NCBI GenBank assembly: GCA_914767715.1
Contig: OU612073.1
Span: forward strand, 18,786,001 to 18,850,000
Length of the DNA: 64,000 nucleotides
Source of the DNA: Membranipora membranacea
Lineage: Eukaryota > Bryozoa > Gymnolaemata > Cheilostomatida > Membraniporidae
Direction: 5' to 3'
Shown: piece after piece, positions 33,601 through 45,600 of the stretch
Position numbering within the stretch: position 1 is the stretch's first letter
How the letters are laid out: each line of letters opens with the position of its first letter
Made by a program: the position numbers and the translations under genes
Notes under the pieces: generated by a model
The model's input: only the letters and a program-made list of their open reading frames with translations
What the model was told of the DNA's origin: nothing
Database searches by the model: none

Positions 33601-36600
33601 GTAGCCACAGAGGTATTATTATTAGTATTGCTAATATTCCTCTTTTTCTCATTGCTGTTTACAGTATCAGTACTGCTTATGGAGCTGCTGCCGACTGAAT
33701 CCTTGTGATGATCACCGCTGCCTGATATATCTAGTGTCATGGGAGTCACGTCATCCTGTACTTTTTCTCTTACTAACAACATATGGCGGGCTTTCTCTAC
33801 CTGTAAGGTAAGATAAAAGAAGTCACATGACCAAATCAAGCTGCAGGAATCGACTGAACTAGACAATAAAATGATTAATTCTGTCAATGTCAAAATGGGC
33901 ATAACTGAACCAATGGTCCTTGATTGAGTTATAGCCAAGCCTGAACCTTATCAACAGCTCAATGGTCCTGGCTTCCAGATTGTTATGGTATGTTAACAGA
34001 TCCGTCAAGTATACATCAGCCTTTAAGAATTGTGTAAAGAAGAGCCAGGCCAGGAATCACATTGACAATCTATTGTTGTGTGACTGTCATAGTCATTAAA
34101 GTGCAACCAAGGTTTCAAACAACTTTTCATTGATGGCCATTGATTAATAGCAGATTGCACCTTCTGCATGGGGAAAAAGACAAAATATAATTCGGATGAT
34201 TATTCAGCCAGAATTCTTGTGAAACATTTCTTCTATCAGGCACTCAGACTCAGCTAAAAGAGAATACCACATAGCAGTTTCCTGTTCCTGTTATTATTTA
34301 GCCTGTGCTCTATAATTATTACAGCAAAGTCTTGGAACCTCCCCTAAACTGAAGTGTTACCCTGCTTAGAGTCAGCAACTACTTTGAGTTTTGCATCGCG
34401 TAATGCACAAAGCTGATGCTGCCTAGCACATTATTTGCTACCCATTAATGCATTGCTGCGAAACCTTGGTTGCCCTTTAAGTGGCTCTTTCCTGCTATTT
34501 ACCAACGATATAAGAAGGACATGCGATATAAGAAGGACATGCGCACAATATTTAAAGATGCTTCTTCGCTCGGATTACAACTTGATTATGATCTCGACTC
34601 GCTAGTTAATACTCATTTAAAGACTCGTGTAATGCAAATATTCACTGATGATGAACATTTTATCCAAAACTACCTCGAACGATGTCCCTCAGGTCGGCTC
34701 AGGCACCCTAAATATCATACTGCCTGGGGAAAATACTGCTTTTTGAGACATGTGTGCATTTATATTAATAATACTGTTTTTTAACCCTATTTTAACATGC
34801 AAGGTAACTTCTTTATTTTTTAGCAGAGTACCAGCAACCTTTTTCTCACAACTTTCACAGTTAGTGATAGTAACAAAATCAATTAATCAATCACAAAAAT
34901 CAGAAAGATTGTCTCAGCTCAGTGACAAAAATAGAGGCTCCTTGTTTCAGGTATTGGTTTAGTACAGGGAAAGATATCAATGGTGTGATAAAAAAGCTTG
35001 ATAAATTGTCATGCGATTGGATATTAACATTGAAAAACTAGAGAGGAAAGAAGGGAAATTTTTGTTGGCAGTTAGAGAATGACGGACAAATCAGCTAAAT
35101 CCTTTCTTCGTGTTGAAGAACTACTGTAGAATTTACATACCATTTCTAGCCGTTTCATTTTCTCCAGTTCCCACTGATGCTCAAATATGAGAGAATCACT
35201 TCTGGGTCTCCAGGCTCCGAGATTTTCCTCTCCTCTGACGTATGCACCCGATGTGTCTATGACTTGTCTTGTCCGTCTTATAGCACCTGCATAACAAGAT
35301 AAATCCGCCTTGGATTATCAACAAGCACGCAACTTGTGAATAATGATTATGGAAACAGTTTTTTTACACTATCCAGACAACTCAGACCAGTATGATCACC
35401 ACCTCCTAACGTAGTTATTATAACAATGTTATATATTTTGCTCTGGTACGTGGTCAAAATACAGCCGTGATTATGGACAATGAAAAATATTTGGTCAACT
35501 CATCATTCAACGGCAAAAGGTAACTTAGAACATGTTGGGGGGGCTTTATTAGACTCCCTGGTAAAAAATTGGATGCTCTATAATAAGAAGTATAATAATC
35601 TTCTTTGGCTATATAAGTAGCTTTCTAAAAAAAAGTTCCAAGCGGGCTATAAAAATTAAACCAAACATGCAGCTGCAATTATAACAATGGCAGTGACAAC
35701 CATTAACAGCACTATATCCGTGAATCGGTGAAAATAACTCCATCTAATCTGAACTCAAATTGCCAGTCTCAAAACTGTGAATCATTCTATGATGACGAGA
35801 TAGAGTACCAGCATCTCAAAATGTTTGAGAACAAAAATGGTGAGCAGGTGAATTGATTGAGAATCACGAGAACTTATAGTGATCTGAGAAGCGGCTGTAT
35901 CTAATGAGTGGGTGAGTTTTATACCTGCAGAGTTTGAGTTAGACAAACTAGCTCGAGTTATAGAACAGTACATTGATACACTGCGTCTATAACTGAGACA
36001 GTCTGTCTTACTTGTACTGGGTTTAACTATATCACCAGTAGATAGTTTCCTGCTTATAACTGACAACAAGAATATGGAGATAGAAGCTAGCCTTGAAGAG
36101 AGATTCAAAGTTGTCTCATCTTCCATTAATAAAGGAAAGGTAACTCTATGGTTATCGTAGCTATCTCATTATTAGTAATCTTGTGTACATATTATGATGA
36201 TAAATTTTAAATTATAATAAAATCTAGTCCGATTGTGTGTCTAGATTTAAAAATGCACTCCCCTCAACTTTGATGAAGTATTGAGATTTCTGAATGCAGT
36301 TTACATGAATGATTGTGGGACTTATCCATATACAAGGCACTATAACACTTAACTGACCTGGACTAGACTGCATGGCTGAGTCTTTGAGAGATATTTCATA
36401 TAGAGATGTAAGTCTAGTAGACTGATCCGGATCTCGTTCAGCTCCGCCCTGATTTGTAGTGAACAAAGCTTTGAATGATTTGAACCTTGTGCTAAAATAG
36501 AACCAGCAGATCCTTGTTGCATAGTGTTTAATTTGCTCGGTGGTTTAGAATACCGGGAAGGAATTACTCTACACTACACACACACACACACACCAAGCCT

Positions 36601-39600
36601 ATCATAATCTGTGGCCACCTAGAGCCTAATTATTTGAAATTTGAATCGGAAGAGAAGTAGCAGAAATCTAACCAACTAAACAACATATCTATTCTAACGG
36701 AAGGTGATTAACTAGAATGGTCCAGAGCCATCTTTTCGGTGTAAATTGACGAATATTTCACATACAAATGATTTGATATATGTGGGAGAGAATGATGCAG
36801 AGTCTCATATTATGAGCATTGCCGGCGCAGTTGCTAGCAAAAACTAGCCACTAGCCTCCAATCAGTAAAGGAAAATGTTTTGAAAAAGATTTTGCTGGAT
36901 AAATCATAATATATGTAAAATGAAAGCACTGAGGGGGTGATCATATAAAACATTGTAACATAATTGAGGTGATGACACTATTGAGTTCTTACTTGGCAAT
37001 ATCCATAATCCTGAGTAAAGAAACAGAAACACGACACTTGTTAAGGAAAGTACCACAGGCACGAAGGCACAGAGACATATAACGACCACATCACAGTTAA
37101 AACACACACATATCGGAGGGTGGATGTTACCCAGAGGAGTAAGAATTAGATAGAGGAAAGTCTAGCTAACATGGGAGTCCATATGAATAACTGATGTTGA
37201 TTAAATATTCTCAATACTGTTCCACTATTCCTAAGCTTGAGTAACATAGCGATCTTTCCTCTAGCTAATTCTTTACTCCTCTAGGGTACTTGACTAGATT
37301 TTGGCAACTCTTAATGGAAAGCAAAATAAAACCAGTGACAAACTGTGCAATCCAGCAGCTAGTAGTTACCCTGACCCTTTAATGCAACGAGAAAATTTTA
37401 CTGAAACTTTGATGGTTTAAGGTCTATAGTTGTGTTCAATAGCGCACACCAGGTGGTAGTAAGCGGGATATACAGTTTTGAGAGGGAGAGGTGCACACAT
37501 TGAGTGAAGGGTGCACTCAATTAAAGGGGGAGGGGTGACACTTATAGTGGGTATAGCACACGGTGATGACAGCAGAGTAGGTCAAACACTCACTGAAAAG
37601 TGGAAGATGTACGGGCACTGCTACAATAGTACATCCATCACAGTATTCATATCATGATAATAAGTGCGAGCAGAAATTACAACATAACCATTGAAATTGA
37701 GCACAGTCACAACTAGTCAAGTTAACTCACTAGACACCATAGATTTACAGTAGATACAGTCAAAATAATAACTCAGGGTAAGCTATTGATGAGTGCATAT
37801 GCATTGGAATGCTGTGATAAAGTAATAAGAAATAAAATTAGAAGCAAGTAAACTTGGCAAGCTAAGATATAGCATGCCATGACAGTGCGTCATAATGTAC
37901 AAGCGTGCCATGACGGTGCGTCATACTGTGACGTTGCGTCACAATGTGATTTTGTGTCATACTGTGACGTTGCGTCGTACTGTAACATAGCCTCATACTG
38001 TGACATTGCGTCAGGCAGTGCTGAGGGTGACAACTTACTTGGAGGGTAGAATTCTGGCGTCTCGGCCAAAGATGACAAAACAGACGTCCTTTGTGATACA
38101 AACAGGATGGATACAACTCTCCAACTAAAAACAGAGAAACGCATACGTAGAATTTTAAGGATGCATAATACAAAGGTATATATATTACCCCTTCCACTTT
38201 TCCTTTCTGAGTTAAATGTCAATCTATCTGATCAACTGATGGCGAGTCATTAAACAGAATACAAAGACCTCAAGGTGGTGCCTCATCAATGATGCAGACA
38301 ACTCAATGATAAATAAAATTAATGTCTCATGTATCAAGAACAAACCTCGACATATATAGTTATAGTAGCATAGACTCTCTCATCCGAAGGGGTCACTCGA
38401 TTCAGTAAAGCTGAATTATGTAATGAGCTGTCCCAGGCAGCTTCAAATCTGTACATTTGTCTGTAAAGGATATACTAGTTATCGCTCAGAAAATAATACC
38501 TAGTGATACAATGGCAGCATGCTGACATAAAACAACAAATTTAAAACTCAAAATTGGAGTGGCTATGCAGTGTATGTTGCATATTTACTAAGTTTTATGA
38601 TCTGCAGGCAAGGTTTGCAGCTGAGCACTGGCGTGGATGAATGATGAGCCCAATTCAAAGGAGTCAATAACTCAAATCCATAGCCGTTAATTAGATAACA
38701 ACCATGCCAGTACTTGAAACTAATCATCACTGGCCTGGCTGAGCAGATATGTGATATGCAGGACACTAACCTGTCATCTTTAGGTAAGGACATGTACTGT
38801 CCTGGTAGTAGATTCAGTGATAAGACAGACATATCACCGCTCTCGTCTGATCTATACTCCCGTGTGTTCCTAATTCGACCAATCACAACCTCTCTCACAT
38901 CCCGCCATGATAAATTAGCTGCTGGGTCCGATACCAGAGTCACAGCTATCCTGGAATCATATCATGTACATATGAAGAGCAGTCAACGCTATACAATTTA
39001 CAATTGTGTACCGTTTGTTAACTCTTTTTGGCGTTAAAATTTTTGTCAACCAAGTTAAAATACTCGCAATACAATGGTCGACACAAACAACCTCACTTTA
39101 AACTATTCCAATATTCTGTTTAAACAAACAACTATAAATGATGAATTTACCAGCAGATTGCCAATTTACCTGCGTTGTATACCCTGACGAAGTAAGAATT
39201 CTCCTTGATAATTGTTATGTTTACCGGTATCCACGGCAACAGGTAGATATTCGCCATTAGGTGCAAGCTCACATATCTCGCTCCATACTAATAAATCATG
39301 TTTAGCTACAGTTTGCAACCTACATTATAAAAATAATTCTATGTTGAATTTTGTTTATAAGTTTGTTTTGCCATCATAAAGTTGAGCACATGCTTTGACC
39401 AGGGACAGCTGTTACAGCTGTTACTCCTTGCTTTGACTGTGTAGCAATATGGAGTATCCTTCATATTTGCTAAACACTTGAGTTTCAACGATTGATTGTT
39501 GGAGTTGTTTTGGTTAAAAGAAGCACTTTGACTTGTTCTGATTGAAGTGGAGTTCAATCAGTAAACCTTAAGTCAATGAGCTTTGATACAACATGATATT

Positions 39601-42600
39601 CAATACAATAGTGTGATGTTTTATAGAAGCAGTAGTGAAATTATAAGAAAGAAATCCGATGAATTACTGTGCTTATAACCACAGAAATCCATTCCCTTGG
39701 AAATGCGTTCGGATAATACTTGAGTGAAGGCAATGCTAGATATAAAACTTTTCTTATTATATTATTACCATAAAAGCTAACTGACTGAGTGATGTAAATT
39801 CTTACCCGGAATTGATTTGTAGGTTCTGACATTTAGAACTGGCCAGAGGTTTGGAGATTGGTAATGTGAGATGTCTAGGCTTGTTCAGTCCTCTACAAAA
39901 TCAAAAATATCATCAATAAACACAACTTAGAAACCTCTCCATGCAGAATGGCTGAGAACAGAAAACATTGATAGTAATTGTGTAATACATCTGAAGTTGT
40001 GTCATTGTAAAGTAAAAGCAGACAACTCATAAATACTATTATCCGCTAGCAGTTGATAGGTTACAATTGGGGCTGTACAAATAACAAAACTGTGAGTTGT
40101 TGTACAAGTTTAAACTTGTTTAACTTATAGGCTTATCACAAACTTAACTTATAAACTTAGAAACATATAAAACTGTAACTCCTGTTTCTATTTGATATTC
40201 CGACCAAAAACAACATGATCATGTATATATTTATTTGATATTCAGATTACATACTTTCGACTGCTGCGTTTAGCTGACGGCTGATGATGACCAAAAACTT
40301 CGAACACAACGGGACGTTTCCTCACATAGTCTACAAATGCTCTCGTGACCTCCACAGAAAACTGCAAACATAAACATGGCTCAACATTATATTTCTACCA
40401 GCTGCCATTGCTGGACAGCACAGGGTACAACTAGTTTTAACAGGCAAAGCCGTTTATCTCTACACAAACTCTTTTAAGTTTCAGGCTCTATAGATAATGG
40501 TTCTAAATGGTCCCAGCCAAAGCTGGATTGAAACACACCTACAAGACTCAACAGACCTACAACACCCTCACCTGCCATCACCACGGTTACTTATGACATG
40601 TTGAAAAGGGTTTTACTGAAGCAACAGTCTACTACACATTATAGCTCAGTGCTGAGCAGTTAGCACATCACACACTGTCTGTACATACAGTGGTATATTT
40701 ACTTTGTACCAATCCATCGCAGTAAGATGCAAGGCATAAGGTAGGAATACTCACATTTTGTATGTGATAGAAGCCAAGACAGGACGATTGACCCGAATTC
40801 TTCAAAGGCTCGGTTGAGAATGACTCATCATGGCGATGTACAAAACTGCAGAACAAAACAGAGAACACTATCAGAGAAGCAGGGAACAGTAAACCGCAGC
40901 AAATACAAAACTACTGTAAATGATCTAATATGAGCCCTGGTTTTAAAAAGTGTGGCGGTCATGAGTGCTGCATTTGTCTGCTGCTTCGACCAATTTATAT
41001 AACAACCCATTGGTGTCTTTGCCAATAAATTAATCGACAATCCTCATCAGTTTTTTGCGGAAGTCCCCTGGCATTAATTAGATCAATTACAGTGGTTTAA
41101 GTAGGTAAGGGTTATTACCGCAAAGTCGGATCTTTCATTCTTTGTGAGGCGTACCATATAACACCTCCGATCAGTACGACAGTCGAACCTTGTGATGAAA
41201 GTAGCTTCATGTTACGATAAAAATATAGAATTGGGTCATGTCATCTTAAGACATAGTTAAATCTCAATTTATTCCAGTTGTTGTTAATATATCAACAGTG
41301 CCATGATTCAATATGACACTTCAAGTTGTGATCTTACAGCGTTTTTGTAAATTGAGGAGGATTTGTATGACTATAACAGTATGTATCTGATGTGTCTTAA
41401 ACTTGACATACTTGAATTGACAGAATATATCAGCATAGTCCGCCGGTACATGAGAAGCTTGTAGTACAGTCAGTCTAAACCTGAACGTCTCTCCGACCTT
41501 CAGACAACCTCCAGTCAGCAGCGCCGAGCTTTCCTCCGCTTGTTTTACTCCTTCCTCTGTGATCAGCCTATCAGATGATGAATGAGCATCTGGTGAGAGT
41601 TTGAGGGAGTCGTGTGTTTGTCCCTCCACCACACGAGAGTTAATGCCTTCTGAGGAACTACCATTACTGATAGATGCACTCATCAGCTGTTTGGGTGTCT
41701 GTAAGATCAACAATAAAAAGATATATGACAAGCATGGTGTGGTCATACTCAGGCTAAACTAAGTCGACAAAAGTATTAAGCTCAATGAATGGGATGCTGC
41801 AAATGCAGATAATTCTGAAACTTAATCCAATGACCAAATGAATTAGTAAGTCTTAACCATATTGTCATCAACTAACCAGGCCTATTAACATGAGTTAAGT
41901 GAAACGAACATCAGAAATATATACTAACACTGTGTTTTGCCATCGCAGGGAAATAGTCATCATCAGAAAATCTGAGTACTGACGATGAGGTAGATTGACG
42001 ATTGGTCGGTTCGGGTACTTCATCATCCTTTATTGGCTGAATGGCTATTCTTATGTAGCCTAACAAGAAATAATAACACATGAAACTGTTACACCTAGAT
42101 AAACATAAATATTTAGTAACCATCAGTCTTTACATAAATTTAACAACCAACAAACACTGTCCATATTTAAGTGGAAACAAAGATGCAAGATAAATTATAA
42201 AAAAAAAGGATTTACAAGCCTCGCCATAAGTCATCCCAATGACTTCAGTGAGTGACCGTCTCAACTCTCAAACTAGTAAGAGAAAGACGGGAAATGACTG
42301 ATGTTTATAGTAAACATTCTGGGTAAAAATGGAATAAAGCCTATTTACTTGTATTTCACGCTATCATCTACATACCTTGAACATCACCTTTCTCATTGAC
42401 AATCGCGATTTTCTGAATGAGAGGCATCCCATGAAACAGATTGCTAATGTATAGAAATCCTCTGAAATACAAATTAAGTATCATGTTATTAATTTAGAAA
42501 TGGTAGGCTCTTTCCATGTTAACTACTAGTTTTAGCCACCTAAACCCCCCCCCCCCCCCAACCCTGCTTACTTGTTTGGCCAGGAATTTGTTAGACATTT

Positions 42601-45600
42601 AACCTCTGTTTTTACTATTAGAATCCATGACTATGATCTTTTGCCATAACTTATGTTAAAGAGAAAAGGAATATGAAACACACACTGTATTGAAAGTGTC
42701 TTCGGAATGACCCATATATAAGATCAGGTTTGATACAACTTGCTAACTGAATAGATGAAAGTGAAGAGGGAGACTCTGCATGTAGGTAAATTGGACAAAA
42801 CTTTATCCAAATAATACAATTAATACAATTTAACTTACCTGCCGACCAATCTGAACCAGGGAAATCTATCATAGAACGGATCATTACACAGTAGGTTATC
42901 TGAGCTGCTAGCTTGAGATAATCTTCCTCCATTAACACCGGCAAAGTTAGGATTATTCTCATACTTTATCATCTCACGCATATTCTCTAAGCGATGTCTA
43001 CAGACATACGAATAATCACAAGAATTTACTACGACGGCAAAAGCTGACATCAAACCGTTGAATGATCTCGAGTCAGTATCAACAGGATAATAATTACTGA
43101 ATAACAGATGGATCAGCTGGTAATCCCAAAGCATTTCTTGTAAACAAACAAATATTGTTAAAACTACAGACTGGTATACCGGAGGCCAGCCGCCACTGCT
43201 AGAACATAGTCATGCCAACTTGAGACATGGTTTAACAAACTGATATGAAAGTTCTGATAATTCTTACAGTAGTTTGGGGACGCTCCAGTAATGCACTGCC
43301 CCGTTACGTTTGTCCTTGACCTCTACAGCTACCACAGTTTTATCTGGTGAGCTGACATCATCATTGAGATCAGGAGGCATAGGAGAATAAGGTGTATCTG
43401 TCAGTAAAACAAACTGAAACTCCACCTGCAATTGTATCATGTGCAATTATAACTTCACAATGTGAGCCAATCAGGTTCAGTTATAAACCCTGTTGTTATG
43501 CATGGTTTATTCCTATTCTGGCACAATTAGGAGTTGTTTCCCGATTATCTCAAAAAAGGACATCTCAAGCAAAGTGGATTAAACTGGATTTATTCATAGC
43601 CCTATGTTTTGTACTTGTTTAATGTAAATGTTACAGACAAATGGTGTCCTTCTGATATTAAAATTAATTATAAAATAGGAAAAATATGAGTAGTTAGTGT
43701 CTAGATGAGAACTTACGTTTTTCCTTAGTTCAACACTGATGGAATTAGCCTCTTTGACATGGATGGCATTCCCCCACAAGGAGTCCTGAAATAAAATCAA
43801 TGCTGCCATTGAATGTACAGTAAGTTGTGGAGAGTAAATGTAGAAAACACCAAAGGTGGAGCACCAGAAAAAAGACAGCAGGATATTCCCTAAGATAGCA
43901 TTATACCTGTGACCCAGAAGACCACCAGTGAAATATAACAACATCTATTTGTTTGCCTTTTTTTTATTTTAGTAGAAACCACCGTTTTGGCTCACCGTAT
44001 TAGAAACTTGACCATCAATTGGATCAGAATGCTATTTACAAAGATGAGCATACAAGACTAACAGCCGCACCAGATGAATGCTGATGCAGTTGTCACATAT
44101 TAATTGTGACGTCAAGTATGTGGTACTTGCAGATAAGATGACACCAGTTAAGATGGGTAGACAAACACACATAGTCTGAGTATCTAACACAATTGCAGTA
44201 ACTAACTTAATGAGCACAATATAAAAGCTAAGCTGGGTGCAAGCTATAAGAGATCCTAGTCTACACTAAGTCTAACAAGTGTACGAAAACAACCAATCAG
44301 CATGAATATTGGTGGATAAAAGTAATGATAATGATAAATAATTTAATGACTGACTTTTTGGCGTAAATCTGGTGAGTATTTATACTGATTAGTATGATAT
44401 CAGTATGATTATTAGAAAGCTACCTCATCTATATACGGGTTGTGATGGTGGTGATTGAGGGAGAACGGGAGTAGTAAAAAAGTTTTATATGGAAAACTTA
44501 TAGTGATCGTGACTTTGTAATATGGTTTCGGATCGCACACTGGACTATGACAAATACAAAATACAACATAAAATGTCACCTTTATTTCCCGGGCAGGTTG
44601 TATTCTTATACAAAAATCCTGGTATCACGATAATATAAAAGCACACGGTGTCAAAATCACAATTATGGGCTATTATAGAGACTGAGACAAGGGTTAGCCT
44701 CAGATCTGAAGTACACAGACCAGATGGTGGGGCGGTAGTGGTGGTGGGGTTATTCAGAAATTTGTGGTTAGTACTGAGGTTATCAGGCTATGTGTTGAGA
44801 GAGGGGAAATATTAATGCTGAGCACAAACATCAAAGCCTTGTTATTTTATCACCAACATTCATGCTAATTCATCAGAAGATCTAAGTCTTCTTAAGGTTT
44901 ACAGCCCGTTAGTTATGTCCGGGAGGGTGGTAGGGGAAACTACCCACCCTTCCTGATCTGACTAGCGGACTGTAGACCTTAGTCATGCATTGTGAGACAC
45001 AAACAAGTATACAAAGATCTGATCAGAGTGGAGTGTAAGAAGAAATCAGATCTTAGAGATCATCCATTGATTCGAATAAACCAATATCGCTTGGTAAATA
45101 CACATTATTCATCTACATCATCGCATTATTCATCTACTTTTAACCCTAGTTCCTTCTCAAGTAAAGCATATGAGCATGAAGGTCAAGTATATGCATATTT
45201 AGGTAAAGGTAATTTTCATGTTGCCCAAATATATGTTATGAAATCTTCTTCATTTGAGGTTTCCTTCATCTAGATATGATTATTATACTTAATATTTTCT
45301 CTAATGCAGTTTTGTGCATTCATGAAAAGGAGCAGTGATTATTAAGGGGCTTAGACACAAAGCAATCCTGAGTCCTCTTACCCTGAGAGAAGTAAACTGG
45401 TGATATTTCCATTTTCTAAAGGCCCACATAGCTAACTGGTATTCTCTATCGCTCCATGGTGTATCATCTGTTAAAAATATATATTAAAATATAGATAACC
45501 TTACATATTAAATAATATAAACATTCTTGTCGACATATCAAAGTAAATTCCTTGGTTGTAATAACCAATTGGCACAACAACACCTGAGATGTGCTATCAA

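Larger units (their letters stand above)
30638..36491 (-). other. Kinesin tail and PH domain, exons 31-38
   Basis: Exons 36358-36491, 35141-35286, 33564-33800, 32983-33113, 32615-32650, 31547-31757, 31194-31311 and 30638-30804 encode residues 1300-1692. [20 protein letters not shown] and [17 protein letters not shown] are the conserved KIF1 stretch before the tail. Exons 33-35 are Ser/Asn-rich and poorly conserved. The vertebrate CLRLL block that usually follows here was not found, and exon 33 joins exon 34 directly in phase 0. The PH domain runs from [12 protein letters not shown] (exon 36) through [14 protein letters not shown] (exon 37) to [18 protein letters not shown] (exon 38), including the basic strand that binds phosphoinositides. 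The protein ends in a basic KRRNNTTAS. Confidence 0.9.
38039..45467 (-). other. Kinesin stalk: KIF1B domain and DUF3694 region, exons 17-30
   Basis: Exons 45382-45467, 43717-43785, 43268-43425, 42839-42997, 42376-42461, 41929-42059, 41412-41698, 40755-40845, 40255-40361, 39806-39892, 39170-39319, 38771-38950, 38346-38460 and 38038/39-38124 encode residues 703-1299. Key blocks: [33 protein letters not shown] and [20 protein letters not shown] (KIF1B domain), [56 protein letters not shown] (DUF3694) and [20 protein letters not shown]. Exon 23 (287 bases) carries a Ser-rich linker of about 70 residues unlike its conserved neighbours, probably a disordered regulatory insert. Confidence 0.92.

Noticed and set aside
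34470-34784. 104-codon plus-strand open frame in a kinesin intron
   Set aside because: It begins at a non-ATG codon inside the right end of a MITE, includes an 18-bp duplication, and matches no family I know; treated as chance.
37876-38017. CRISPR array
   Set aside because: The units are 18 bp with no unique spacers of constant length, and the context is an animal gene; it is a minisatellite.
38714-39037. 107-codon plus-strand open frame
   Set aside because: It is the antisense shadow of kinesin exon 28.
44992-45273. 93-codon plus-strand open frame in a kinesin intron
   Set aside because: Low-complexity Ser/Tyr stretch without splice context or recognisable domain, antisense within a kinesin intron.
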